From NCBI GenBank assembly GCA_029262995.1, contig JAJCYH010000012.1, positions 62,001-126,000 on the forward strand: a stretch of 64,000 nt of DNA, written 5' to 3'. The first letter of the stretch is position 1. Every line of letters starts with the position of its first letter. This DNA is from Saprospiraceae bacterium. Lineage in GTDB: Bacteria; Bacteroidota; Bacteroidia; Chitinophagales; Saprospiraceae. Under the pieces are notes generated by a model. It saw only the letters and a list, made by a program, of their open reading frames with translations, ran no database searches and was not told the DNA's origin. Below, piece by piece: positions 1 through 8,694 of this stretch. Both the position numbers and the translations under genes were made by a program.

Positions 1-140
1 TGGAAAATTTCGGAAATATTGCAGCCAAAGATCTTGATTTAATTCCAATAGTAGATACGCCAGAAGAGGTACTGGGTATAATTACTGAGTTTTACGGCGA
101 TTCCTCAGAGCACAAACTAGAACCGAATTATTCACTTTAG
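1..140 (+). CDS. LOG family protein (TIGR00730-like), 3' end only
   Basis: An open frame enters from the left edge and stops at TAG 138-140, giving about 45 residues. The tail contains VDTPEEVLGIITEFY, which resembles the C-terminus of LOG / TIGR00730 Rossmann-fold proteins (cytokinin riboside monophosphate phosphoribohydrolase-like), where a D-x-PEE-x-(4)-I segment precedes the last helix. The catalytic PGGxGTxxE motif would lie upstream, outside the window, so the call rests on the tail alone. The neighbouring gene converges from the minus strand, 16 bases away, with no hairpin between them. Confidence 0.55.
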   Translation, partial: ENFGNIAAKDLDLIPIVDTPEEVLGIITEFYGDSSEHKLEPNYSL

Positions 141-156
141 ACATAGGGTTAGATTT

Positions 157-2103
157 TTAATCTGACAATATCCATCTGACTCCCATTCTGAAGTTGGAAT
201 CAAATTGTGGGTGGTTGACTATCTGGTAATATACTTTTGGTTTTAGCATGTCTGCAAAATTATCAATCCTGAAAAATATTCTAAACTTTTCTACTTGAAA
301 AATAGCATACACTTCAGTGATTGGATTATAATCTAGATCCTTTGATCCTGGGTAGAATGCACCATTAACGGGCATAAATGCTAACGAACCGTCATTTTGG
401 ATATTATAATATTGTATACCTAATCTGCTTAAGAGCCTCCTTTTGAAAAGCCTTGTTTGCAAAAACAAATTATGTCTGCTATAAATGGTAGGCAAACGGT
501 ATACATTATTACTGAAACTTTGGTAGTTGAATTCGTTTTCAAAACCGAAAAATCTCCAGAAAAAATTATGTTTGATGTTGAATTGAATATATTCAATGGA
601 TGCATTACTTTGATAGGGTAGAGCTTCATTATTATAGGCAATGGCATTATCAATAATGCCTGATTTGGCAGAAAGATTTAGATTTAATTTCTTAAATTTC
701 AAACCCGCTTCAATATTGGCTTCTGTTATTTTATTGAAGTCGTTATTAAAAACCATTTGTTCTGTAACAACAAACTGTTTTTGATTTAAAGAGGCATCAT
801 ATCTATTGGTTGCAAAATCTGCATATAACAATATGCTTTTAGTCAGGTTTAGTTTTAAGTCAGCAGCGATCAGAAAATTTCCAATGTTTTCGCCAACACC
901 AATTTCAGCTCTGCTATGAATGTCCCCTAGTTTGTTATGTACAAATTTGATGTCTGCAAAAAGGCCTAGGTCATGAATATTATTTGTATTTAAACTATTC
1001 TGAAATTTAAGATATCTGTAATCCAAACCTAAAATCAACTTTAAGCTTCTAAACTTTAGAGCAAAATCCAATGTATTGGACCATCTTGAAAAACGATTCA
1101 CTGCTCTTATTCCACGATCTTTGGTTAAATAAGACTTATACAATGTGCTGTCCTCAGGAGAATCGGTGTCATCATCACTAAATCTAAAATACCCTTGTTC
1201 TAGTCGGGTACTTTGATGCAATTGTACGGAAGACATTTTAAGCTTCCAGAAATTATCAATTGAATAACTGAAGTACTGATGCCTGCTATTGGCATCATCT
1301 GTAAATGTTGCTATAGCAGTCCGATCGGTTCTGAAAATAGGATCTACGTAAGCACTGTCAATATCTAAAGTTGCCCCTCCATTATGCAATTCGTTAAAGT
1401 TATTGGCTATGAATAAAGCATATAATTGATGATTGTCTGATTTCTTGGACAGGCCTATGCCAAATCGGGTAAGTTTGGTCTCTTGGTTTTTATAAAACCC
1501 CTCTTGTTTGATTCTCTCAAAATCAATGGACAGATTAATATTATCAGCTAGATTTCTACTGAATTTTGCGTGAACCATGAAATCCTGTTGCCCGGAAAGT
1601 GGACTAAAGTAAAGATCATTATGAGCTCTGTTAAGCTCGTAAAATTTAAATTTTTGTTTTTCTAAGCTGTAAATGTCGTATTGGTGAAAACCCATGTCTG
1701 TGAAAAGACTATTTCTTTCTTTATATAAAATGGCTTGTGCTGAAGATCCAAGATTTCCTAATATTAAAGCACCATTTTGCATTGACCGATGTGGAGCATA
1801 AATCTCAAAATTATTAAGTGTGGTGTCTTTAAATTCAAACTTCTGGTTAAGGTCCTCCATTTGATAATAATTCACATAGGCTTTTTCTTTTGGAGTTTCT
1901 ATTTGAGCGTCGGAAGAATCGTTGGAATTACCATCTTTGCTAATGGAAGGTCTGGTAGCTTGAGCGGAAAGCTTTTCTGAGCCAAGCATTATCAATGATA
2001 GGAATATAATCAGAGAAAGATAATATTTGTGTGTCTTATACAAATGTTGTTTTTGGCTAATACAGAATAATTTTTGCGTTAAGCTGGCGAGAGCAAAGAT
2101 CAA
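157..2103 (-). CDS. Putative outer-membrane porin (PF14121-like)
   Basis: Predicted outer-membrane beta-barrel of 648 residues. A hydrophobic signal segment (about residues 28-42) ends in KLSAQ. The rest alternates polar and aromatic residues in barrel style and finishes with the strand FRMGVRWILSD. The segment with NFEIYAPHRSMQNGALILGN, followed by a call to Ala/Leu-rich strands, resembles the 'putative porin' family of Bacteroidota. Substrate is unknown. The ATG at 2103 leaves an unusually long n-region before the signal core. An in-frame TTG at residue 21 (about 2043) would give a textbook signal peptide and may be the true start. The gene diverges from the small gene at 2159. Confidence 0.7.
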   Translation of the reverse strand: MIFALASLTQKLFCISQKQHLYKTHKYYLSLIIFLSLIMLGSEKLSAQATRPSISKDGNSNDSSDAQIETPKEKAYVNYYQMEDLNQKFEFKDTTLNNFEIYAPHRSMQNGALILGNLGSSAQAILYKERNSLFTDMGFHQYDIYSLEKQKFKFYELNRAHNDLYFSPLSGQQDFMVHAKFSRNLADNINLSIDFERIKQEGFYKNQETKLTRFGIGLSKKSDNHQLYALFIANNFNELHNGGATLDIDSAYVDPIFRTDRTAIATFTDDANSRHQYFSYSIDNFWKLKMSSVQLHQSTRLEQGYFRFSDDDTDSPEDSTLYKSYLTKDRGIRAVNRFSRWSNTLDFALKFRSLKLILGLDYRYLKFQNSLNTNNIHDLGLFADIKFVHNKLGDIHSRAEIGVGENIGNFLIAADLKLNLTKSILLYADFATNRYDASLNQKQFVVTEQMVFNNDFNKITEANIEAGLKFKKLNLNLSAKSGIIDNAIAYNNEALPYQSNASIEYIQFNIKHNFFWRFFGFENEFNYQSFSNNVYRLPTIYSRHNLFLQTRLFKRRLLSRLGIQYYNIQNDGSLAFMPVNGAFYPGSKDLDYNPITEVYAIFQVEKFRIFFRIDNFADMLKPKVYYQIVNHPQFDSNFRMGVRWILSD

Positions 2104-2158
2104 ATTTTTATGCTTGAATTGGTTAGCTTTGGTTATTAATTCATTGATATTAACGAAT

Positions 2159-2599
2159 ATGAAATTAAAGACAGTTTATAAATTAGAAAAAAAGGCAAAA
2201 GAAGTCTGGATTGTATCTCCAGATCTGCATTATGACACTGAAAATGACGCTTTTAAGAACATTGTCGTTCATAACCTACATGATCGAACCAAATATCGAT
2301 ATATCGTGCCTAATACGAACTCTGTTAACAAACACCTAAATAAATATCAGAAAGACTTAACGATTCCAAAGGACTTAGCGAAGGAAATGTTTTTGCTTTT
2401 GCCTCCATCAGAATTCATACCCTTTATGAGTGAATTGGCGATTTATGACCCTAACTCTAAGACCCCTGTTGCTTGTATGGCGGTATGGAAAAACTGTGAT
2501 GAATCAGATGAAATTATCAGATTTGATGTGTCTATGACTAGGGAATTGGTTAATAAATTCCGAAAGCTGTGGATTAAGTACAAAAGAGAAAAGCCTTAA
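2159..2599 (+). CDS. Conserved-looking hypothetical cytoplasmic protein, 146 aa
   Basis: I do not recognise this protein. The open frame begins further upstream (2027), but that part is Cys/Trp/Leu-rich and overlaps the porin gene. The ATG at 2159 (MKLKTVYKLEKKAKEVWIV) is the sensible start and gives a 146-residue soluble protein rich in Lys, with no signal peptide or membrane segment. The middle part holds YRYIVPNTNSVNKHL and LLPPSEFIPFMSELAIYD, which look well folded. It is divergent from the porin and convergent with the SPFH gene. No function is proposed. Confidence 0.65.
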   Translation: MKLKTVYKLEKKAKEVWIVSPDLHYDTENDAFKNIVVHNLHDRTKYRYIVPNTNSVNKHLNKYQKDLTIPKDLAKEMFLLLPPSEFIPFMSELAIYDPNSKTPVACMAVWKNCDESDEIIRFDVSMTRELVNKFRKLWIKYKREKP

Positions 2600-2600
2600 A

Positions 2601-2630
2601 AAGAAAAGCCATCGAATGAAGGCTCTTCAA
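2601..2630. terminator. Possible convergent terminator hairpin
   Basis: Imperfect inverted repeat (GAAAAGCC, 10-base loop, GGCTCTTC, one mismatch) in the 37-base gap between two convergent genes. Without a clean U-run it is only a weak candidate. Confidence 0.35.
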
Positions 2631-2636
2631 AATCAT

Positions 2637-3584
2637 TTATTTTTCTATTCTTTTTTTGCCCTTTTCAATTGGCAGATTCTTTTGTTTCATTGTCTCTCCA
2701 ATTTGCTGTGATGCTACAAAAGAGGTAACCATTTCTGACAACATATCAGAGCCTGACGAAGGAGAGTTTGGCAATAATATTAAATTACTATTGGTATTCT
2801 CACCCAGAGACTGTAAGGTGTCATAATGTTGTGTAACCACGATTAAAGCTGATGCTTCTTGGCTGTTGATTCCTACATTGTTAAGAACCTCAACACTTTC
2901 TTCAAGACCTCTAGCGATTTCTCTCCTTTGGTCTGCTATTCCTTGACCTTGAAGTCTCTTGCTTTCTGCCTCGGCTTTAGCTTTAGCGACGATTCTAATT
3001 CTTTCTGCCTCGCCTTCATACTCTGCAGCAATTTTTTCTCTTTCTGCAGCATTAATTCTGTTCATAGCCTCCTTAACCTGAGCATCAGGATCAATGTCTG
3101 TAACCAGGGCTTTTATGATATCAAAACCGTAAGTATTCATTGCATCTTTCAATTCTCTTTGAATAGCAATGGCAATGTCATCTTTTTTTACAAAAACATC
3201 ATCAAGTTTCATTTTTGGAACTTCTGCCCTGATCACATCAAATACATAAGCTGTTATTTGATCATGCGGATTCTGTAATTTATATACGGCTTCAAATATT
3301 TTTTCACGTGCTACAAGATATTGAACAGAGACTTTCAACCTAACAAAAACATCATCAAAAGTTTTGGTTTCTACAACAACGTCCATTTGTTGTTGTCTCA
3401 AATTGATCCTTCCAGCTAATCGGTCAATAAATGGAATTTTGAACTGTAAACCTGAACTTCTAATACTGTGAAATTTACCAAGTCGTTCTACAATGGCTAC
3501 AGTTTCTTGTTTGACTGTAAAAAGTCCAAGTCCAAGAACAATTAAAGAAAAGAAGATAATAGGAATTAAAAATGCGGGATTCAT
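2637..3584 (-). CDS. SPFH/Band 7 membrane protein (paraslipin/stomatin-like)
   Basis: Membrane-anchored SPFH-domain scaffold of 315 residues, the usual length for bacterial paraslipins (QmcA/HflC relatives). An N-terminal membrane segment (residues 3-22) is followed by the Band 7 core, with TVKQETVAIVERLGKFHSI and the conserved DVFVRLKVSVQYLV region. A long charged helix follows (about residues 175-230, Ala/Glu/Lys-rich, ERIRIVAKAKAEAESKRLQG) that in the family drives oligomerisation. The Pro/Ser-rich tail is variable. The usual partner NfeD is not adjacent. The family organises membrane microdomains and protease complexes; the specific role here is unknown. Confidence 0.88.
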   Translation of the reverse strand: MNPAFLIPIIFFSLIVLGLGLFTVKQETVAIVERLGKFHSIRSSGLQFKIPFIDRLAGRINLRQQQMDVVVETKTFDDVFVRLKVSVQYLVAREKIFEAVYKLQNPHDQITAYVFDVIRAEVPKMKLDDVFVKKDDIAIAIQRELKDAMNTYGFDIIKALVTDIDPDAQVKEAMNRINAAEREKIAAEYEGEAERIRIVAKAKAEAESKRLQGQGIADQRREIARGLEESVEVLNNVGINSQEASALIVVTQHYDTLQSLGENTNSNLILLPNSPSSGSDMLSEMVTSFVASQQIGETMKQKNLPIEKGKKRIEK

Positions 3585-3781
3585 ATCTATTGTTTTAGAT
3601 GATTAAATGTACGTTATTATAAATTAACCTTTTTATTTAGGTATTAATTCCTGTTTATAAAAACTTTCTACAAACGAAGATTAAAGGAAGCTAAATGCTT
3701 GTTTTTTATCGTTAAAAAATGAAATGGGATTAATATTGCAAGAACAATTTATAAGTTTATCACTTTGCTGATTACAAATAG

Positions 3782-3812
3782 TTTGTTGTACTATCTCACT
3801 TTAGTATTTTTG
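3782..3812 (+). promoter_or_regulatory. Bacteroidota-type promoter (-33 TTTG, -7 TATTTTTG)
   Basis: TTTG at 3782-3785, a 19-base spacer and TATTTTTG at 3805-3812 match the primary-sigma consensus of Bacteroidota (TTTG, 19-21, TAnnTTTG). Transcription would start near 3818, leaving a leader of about 17 bases before the ATG at 3835 of the lipoprotein/recN pair. Confidence 0.65.
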
Positions 3813-3834
3813 ACAGTTAATAAAAATTGATATA

Positions 3835-4626
3835 ATGACTAATAAAATTATAAGCTTTATATTTCTGACCATGCTTTTGGCATCATGTGGTGGTGATAAT
3901 GTGAAAAAAGGAGAAGAATTACCTCCTGAAAAGCAAGCTTACTATGATGAACAAGCAAAAAAGAATCAAAGCAATGATCATGAAGGGCACAATCATACCA
4001 CAGATGGTAAGCCCACCGCAATAGAAAATAATTCACGTGTTGCTGTTCCTGTCGATAAAAATACGCCACCTCCACCTACAGGACAAAGCGGCAATCAGCA
4101 AGCAAAGACAAAAGCACAGATGCAACGTGAAGCAAGGCAAAATATTCAGGTTGCCAAACGTAAAGTACCAGATGCCTGTTCATTGATTTCTGATAAGGAT
4201 ATTGCCGATGTGATAGGTATAGACGAAGACGCCATAAATATAAAAGACGGTTCAAGCTCTTCAAGCCCATATGCCAGATCTTGTTTTTTCAGATGGGATC
4301 ATAGAGGCATACCAAATTCAGGTGTATTGTTACAGGTTCAGGATAATCCTGTACCCGATGAATTTCCTGAATGGGCAGCCTACTTTATTCAAGCCAAAAA
4401 AACGGAAGGTGAGAAGTCTCCTGACGGTTCATTTGAATTTAAATTTGAAGACTTTAAGGGATTAGGCGTTGATGGTGCCTATAGTTTTGAATTAAATAGA
4501 TATTTGTGGAGGGATAAAAATGATTATGTCTATTTAATTGCATTTAACCTACCGGCCACCGAAGCGGAAGAATTAGAGTGGGCTAGAAAGATTGGAGCTG
4601 AAGTAATGAAAAACGTAAAATATTAA
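3835..4626 (+). CDS. Hypothetical lipoprotein, upstream of recN
   Basis: Envelope lipoprotein of 263 residues and unknown function. The signal peptide ends in the lipobox LLASC (Cys 18) followed by Gly-Gly-Asp. A low-complexity linker (about residues 22-110, His/Asn/Gln/Pro-rich, including NDHEGHNH, a possible metal-binding patch) leads to a folded C-terminal domain of about 150 residues starting DACSLISDKDIADVIG. That opening resembles the 'CSLLT..' start of DUF3558-like lipoprotein domains, but this is only an impression. It lies 6 bases before recN and shares its promoter, so the two are probably co-transcribed although no functional link is evident. Confidence 0.75.
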   Translation: MTNKIISFIFLTMLLASCGGDNVKKGEELPPEKQAYYDEQAKKNQSNDHEGHNHTTDGKPTAIENNSRVAVPVDKNTPPPPTGQSGNQQAKTKAQMQREARQNIQVAKRKVPDACSLISDKDIADVIGIDEDAINIKDGSSSSSPYARSCFFRWDHRGIPNSGVLLQVQDNPVPDEFPEWAAYFIQAKKTEGEKSPDGSFEFKFEDFKGLGVDGAYSFELNRYLWRDKNDYVYLIAFNLPATEAEELEWARKIGAEVMKNVKY

Positions 4627-4632
4627 TTCTGA

Positions 4633-6288
4633 ATGATACACTCGATTTTCATAGAGAATTATGCAATCATCAAGAAAGTTGAGGTAAATTTTGACGAAAG
4701 TCTAAATATTATCACCGGTGAAACTGGAGCGGGTAAATCAATCATTTTGGGGGCATTAGGCTTGGTTATGGGACAAAGAGCAGATAGCTCCGTGCTTTAC
4801 GATAGCGATGAAAAATGTATAATTGAGGCCACCTTTAAGGCTTATCCTAAGCAAGTGGATGAAATGCTTAGAGAACTTGAGTATGATGTAGAAGAAGATT
4901 TGATTATTAGACGAGAGATTAGTGCAAATGGTAAATCAAGAGCTTTTGTCAATGACACGCCTGCCAAATTGGATATTCTTAATGGATTGTCCTCCCTTCT
5001 CATCGATTTAAATTCACAATTCGAGGTTACGGCTATTCAGCAAAGTAAATTACAATTGGCCTTGATAGATGCTCTGGCCTTAAACGGAGACTTGCTTAAT
5101 GAATATCAGACCAATTACAAGGTCTTTCAGAAAATTGTGACAGAACTAAATGCTATTGAAAAAAAGGAAATTCAGGAACTTAAAGAAATTGATTTTATAA
5201 GATTCCAGTATTCTGAACTAAAGGACGCTGGTCTTGATACCAATGAACAAGTAGAATTGGAGAGCGAACTAAAACTGCTTGAGAAATCAGAAGTTTTGGA
5301 AGTATTGGCTAAAGAAACTTCCTTTTTAATATCAGATTCAGAAGCATCGATCAAGGAGAGGTTTGATGAGTTATATTATAAATGGCAGGACTATACTGAA
5401 TTAAATACTGAGATAGATAATATTATAGACAAATTTCAGCAGCTTTCTTCTCTGATTGATGAGGTATACAAATCTTCGGAATCCATAGCTTCCAAGCTGG
5501 ATTATGATCCTTCAAGATTATCTGAAATTAAGGATAGACTTGATATACTTTATTCTTTACAGAGAAAGCATCAAGTGCGTACAGTTGAAGAATTAATTGA
5601 AATCGAAGATAATTTCAAAGAGAAAATTGAGCAATTTGACGGTAAGTCAGAAAAAAGGGAAAAGCTTAAAAAACAAAAGGAAGAGCTATATAAGCTATTA
5701 AAATCGAAAGCGGTAGAATTAAGCAAACGACGTTTGAAAGTTTTTCCATCTCTGGAAAAGGATATCAATAAGAAGCTTGAGGTATTGGCTATGCCGTCTG
5801 CAAGTATTAAGGTTGATCAAAAAACTTCAGAGCATCTTTTATCTACTGGAATGGATGATATTCAGATTTTATTCAAAGCCAACTTAGGAGCCTCTTATCT
5901 GCCTATCAAAAAAGTAGCTTCGGGGGGAGAAAGCTCAAGATTAATGCTTGCTCTGAAGTCAACTGTTGCAGATGCAATGGAACTCCCTACTATGATATTT
6001 GATGAAATTGATTCAGGGGTTTCTGGCGATGTAGCGGGAAAGATGGGAGATATGCTCAAGAGACTTTCCAATGCCCATCAGCTAATTTGTATTACACATT
6101 CACCTCAAGTGGCTGCCAGAGCAGTTCAACACCTGTTTGTTTATAAATCAGATCTAAAAAACAGAACGATTACTCACGTTAAATCTTTGGACCAAAATGA
6201 AAGAGTAACTGAAATAGCAAAGATGCTAAGCGGCAATCCTCCCACGACTTTTGCTTTAGAGAATGCAAAAGAACTTATCCAGTCCTAG
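4633..6288 (+). CDS. recN: DNA repair ATPase RecN
   Basis: SMC-like ATPase acting in recombinational repair of double-strand breaks. The 551 residues match the family length. Walker A is GETGAGKS (residues 29-36), the ABC signature is ASGGESSRLMLALKS (about 429-443) and Walker B is MIFDEIDSGVSG with the catalytic pair D457-E458. The region between is mostly coiled coil (about 160-370), rich in Glu/Lys/Leu. The final motif ITHSPQVAARA is the switch histidine region. It is the second gene after the 3782 promoter and ends 53 bases before fabI. Confidence 0.96.
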   Translation: MIHSIFIENYAIIKKVEVNFDESLNIITGETGAGKSIILGALGLVMGQRADSSVLYDSDEKCIIEATFKAYPKQVDEMLRELEYDVEEDLIIRREISANGKSRAFVNDTPAKLDILNGLSSLLIDLNSQFEVTAIQQSKLQLALIDALALNGDLLNEYQTNYKVFQKIVTELNAIEKKEIQELKEIDFIRFQYSELKDAGLDTNEQVELESELKLLEKSEVLEVLAKETSFLISDSEASIKERFDELYYKWQDYTELNTEIDNIIDKFQQLSSLIDEVYKSSESIASKLDYDPSRLSEIKDRLDILYSLQRKHQVRTVEELIEIEDNFKEKIEQFDGKSEKREKLKKQKEELYKLLKSKAVELSKRRLKVFPSLEKDINKKLEVLAMPSASIKVDQKTSEHLLSTGMDDIQILFKANLGASYLPIKKVASGGESSRLMLALKSTVADAMELPTMIFDEIDSGVSGDVAGKMGDMLKRLSNAHQLICITHSPQVAARAVQHLFVYKSDLKNRTITHVKSLDQNERVTEIAKMLSGNPPTTFALENAKELIQS

Positions 6289-6341
6289 AGTTTTGTTAAA
6301 GAATAAATTAGCTACTTTAGTCTTCTTAAAGCAATAAGAAA

Positions 6342-7145
6342 ATGGCATTTGGATTATTAAAACAAAAGAAAGGTATAATTTTCGGAGCATTGGATGAAAA
6401 TTCAATAGCATGGCATGTCGCTGAAAGGGCACATGCCGAGGGAGCACAGATTGTTCTGACAAATGCACCTGTTGCACTTAGAATGGGAGAAATTCAGGAC
6501 TTGGCAAAAAGAATTAATGCTGAATTAATTCCTGCTGATGCGACTTCAGAAGAAGATTTAAATGCATTATTGGAGCAGTCAATGGAGATATTTGGTGGTA
6601 AAATTGACTTTATCCTTCATTCTATTGGCATGTCATTGAATGTGAGAAAGAAGAGAGATTATACGGACATAAAATATGAGTGGATGGCGAAGACCTTTGA
6701 TATTTCTGCCATTTCATTTCATAAACTGATGCAAGGAGCATATAAAATGGATGCCATGAATGAATGGGGTTCAATTCTGGCTTTAAGTTATATTGCGGCA
6801 CAACGTACATTTCCTGATTATAGTGAGATGGCTGAGTCTAAATCATTGCTTGAGTCATTTGCAAGAAGCTTTGGCTATCATTGGGCCAAGAAGAACAATG
6901 TTAGAGTTAATACAATTAGTCAAAGTCCTACCATGACTACGGCTGGAAGTGGGGTTAAGGGTTTTCAAGAATTTTTTAATTACTCTGATAAAATGTCTCC
7001 ATTAGGAAATGCTTCTGCAGAAACTTGCGCAGCATATTGTGTTTCGATGTTTTCAGATCTGACGAAGATGGTTACAATGCAGAATTTATATCATGATGGT
7101 GGTTTCTCTAACATGGGGATGAGTCCTGATGTTTTGGATATGTAA
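6342..7145 (+). CDS. fabI: Enoyl-[acyl-carrier-protein] reductase FabI (NADH)
   Basis: Short-chain dehydrogenase that performs the last reduction of fatty-acid elongation in the cytoplasm. Length is 267 residues, normal for FabI. The active-site pair follows the FabI spacing: Y150 (SYIAAQR) and Y160-x6-K167 (PDYSEMAESK). The nucleotide-binding start is the FabI type, GALDENSIAWHVAERAHAEG. NTISQSPTMTTAGSGV is the family's substrate-loop region (usually N-x-ISAGPIRT). The SQSPT form is typical of the Bacteroidota version. A convergent methyltransferase follows after 112 bases without an obvious terminator. Confidence 0.95.
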   Translation: MAFGLLKQKKGIIFGALDENSIAWHVAERAHAEGAQIVLTNAPVALRMGEIQDLAKRINAELIPADATSEEDLNALLEQSMEIFGGKIDFILHSIGMSLNVRKKRDYTDIKYEWMAKTFDISAISFHKLMQGAYKMDAMNEWGSILALSYIAAQRTFPDYSEMAESKSLLESFARSFGYHWAKKNNVRVNTISQSPTMTTAGSGVKGFQEFFNYSDKMSPLGNASAETCAAYCVSMFSDLTKMVTMQNLYHDGGFSNMGMSPDVLDM

Positions 7146-7257
7146 TCAAATCAATTCTATTTTTTGAAAATGTTCTTTAATTGTATATGAATATCAAAGA
7201 CCAGTTGTTCTTTTAATATATCCCAGCTTGTTTTTTAGACTTCGGTGAAATGAAGAG

Positions 7258-7989
7258 TTATTTTTTTCCCACAGAGATAACAGAAAGACCAATTTTATTA
7301 AATACTATTTTATCTAAAATCTTAGCGATAAACAGCAGACGATCATAGAGTTGCATTTGATTCTTAGGGATGGACTTTTTCTTTAATAGTTTTCCGGAAA
7401 CAAACCATCCAAACATACCGAAAAAATTAAAGTATTGATTGTGTACAATTGAAAATTCTTTTTGCATTAATCTGTTCAAATTGGCTTTGGTATACCTCCT
7501 GTAATGCTCAAGTGCCGTATCAAAGGAATTGTACATAAACTGAAATGCAGGAACAAGAATAATCAGTTTGCCTCCAGGTTTTAATAATTTTTTTGCATTT
7601 CGAATAGCAAGGTGATCATCTTTTATGTGTTCAATTACATTTAGTGCAAATATTGAATCGTAAGTTTCAAAGCTTGACGCAAAATGATTGTCAAAATCTG
7701 GATCGGTAATATCCATTTTGATTACCGAGACATTTTTGTCTTTAAATGTAGAGTTCAAAATAGCGATGTAGTTGTCTCTAATTTCTGACAAATGAATATC
7801 AGCTCCTGAGTGAATAAAATGAGATGAGATATTGCCTATACCAGAACCAATTTCCAAAATTTTTCCTGAGCAATGTGGGCTTATGGTTTGATACATCCAT
7901 TTATTAAAATTGGGGGCAAAGGAGATAGCATCCAAAGTATCAATTCCTATTTCATCTAAATCGGGAAAATTGAATTCAGTTGTGTCCAT
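7258..7989 (-). CDS. Class I SAM-dependent methyltransferase
   Basis: Methyltransferase of 243 residues with the Rossmann glycine motif ILEIGSGIGNISSHF (motif I) and the acidic DITDPDF segment. The downstream block FALNVIEHIKDDHLAIRNA is typical of Methyltransf_11/23 families. The C-terminal part carries hydrophobic, basic stretches that may touch the membrane. The substrate is unknown. Its ATG overlaps the stop of the preceding glycosyltransferase (TAATG at 7987-7991), so the two are translationally coupled. This points to modification of a lipid-linked sugar or glycan made by the same operon. Confidence 0.85.
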   Translation of the reverse strand: MDTTEFNFPDLDEIGIDTLDAISFAPNFNKWMYQTISPHCSGKILEIGSGIGNISSHFIHSGADIHLSEIRDNYIAILNSTFKDKNVSVIKMDITDPDFDNHFASSFETYDSIFALNVIEHIKDDHLAIRNAKKLLKPGGKLIILVPAFQFMYNSFDTALEHYRRYTKANLNRLMQKEFSIVHNQYFNFFGMFGWFVSGKLLKKKSIPKNQMQLYDRLLFIAKILDKIVFNKIGLSVISVGKK

Positions 7990-8693
7990 TATGCGAAAAT
8001 GTTATATTTTATTATGCAAAACAATGCTCTAAATCCATCTTTCCAATTGATTTTCTTTCCCTCTTCATATGTTCTTCCATAGTAGGAAATGCCAACTTCA
8101 TAAAATCGTATATTTTTAATTTTTGACAACTTAGCGGTTACTTCGGGTTCAAATCCAAATCTCCTTTCTTTAAGATCCAAGCTCTTTAAGATCTTCCCAT
8201 CAAATAGTTTGTAACAGGTTTCCATATCACTCAAATTCAAGTTTGAAAACATATTGGAAAGAGCTGTTAAAAACTTATTGCCTATGGTGTGCCAGAAAAA
8301 CATAATTCGATGAGGATTGCCACCTTGAAATCTGGACCCATACACAATGTCAGCAAAACCCTCCACAACAGGTCTCAGGAGAAGGTTGAATTCTCTGGGA
8401 TCATATTCCAAGTCAGCATCCTGAATAATAATATAATCACCATTGGCCTTTTCAATTCCGGTATGAATTGCAGCACCTTTACCTTTGTTTTTATCATGTT
8501 GGAACGAAACAATATTGTTATTTCTTGTTGCTAGTTCTAAGGCAATATCATAAGTTACATCAGAGGAACAATCATCGACTATTATAATTTCTTTTTGAAT
8601 GTCATTAATCAATTGAACAGATAGGACTTTGTTGACTATGGTTGCCAGACTGGATGCTTCATTATAGGCAGGAATAATAATCGATAGCTTCAT
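7989..8693 (-). CDS. Polyprenyl-phosphate glycosyltransferase, DPM1-like (GT2)
   Basis: GT-A glycosyltransferase of 234 residues, the length of soluble dolichol-phosphate-mannose-synthase-like enzymes. It begins [16 protein letters not shown], continues with [12 protein letters not shown], and has the DxD metal site in [19 protein letters not shown] and the basic [13 protein letters not shown] block are DPM1-family hallmarks. Such enzymes load mannose or glucose onto a polyprenyl phosphate at the cytoplasmic face. The open frame extends to 8747, but the family start is the ATG at 8691-8693, one base after the stop of the TMTC-like gene. The genes form one unit. The sugar is not predictable. 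Confidence 0.88.
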   Translation of the reverse strand: MKLSIIIPAYNEASSLATIVNKVLSVQLINDIQKEIIIVDDCSSDVTYDIALELATRNNNIVSFQHDKNKGKGAAIHTGIEKANGDYIIIQDADLEYDPREFNLLLRPVVEGFADIVYGSRFQGGNPHRIMFFWHTIGNKFLTALSNMFSNLNLSDMETCYKLFDGKILKSLDLKERRFGFEPEVTAKLSKIKNIRFYEVGISYYGRTYEEGKKINWKDGFRALFCIIKYNIFA

Positions 8694-8694
8694 C

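Noticed and set aside
2027-2158. Upstream extension of the 146-residue gene (longer open frame from 2027)
   Set aside because: The extra 44 residues are Cys/Trp/Leu-rich, overlap the divergent porin gene, and the ATG at 2159 begins a normal-looking sequence.
2859-3278. 139-residue plus-strand open frame inside the SPFH gene
   Set aside because: Antisense to the conserved Band 7 domain; Phe/Ser/Cys-rich shadow.
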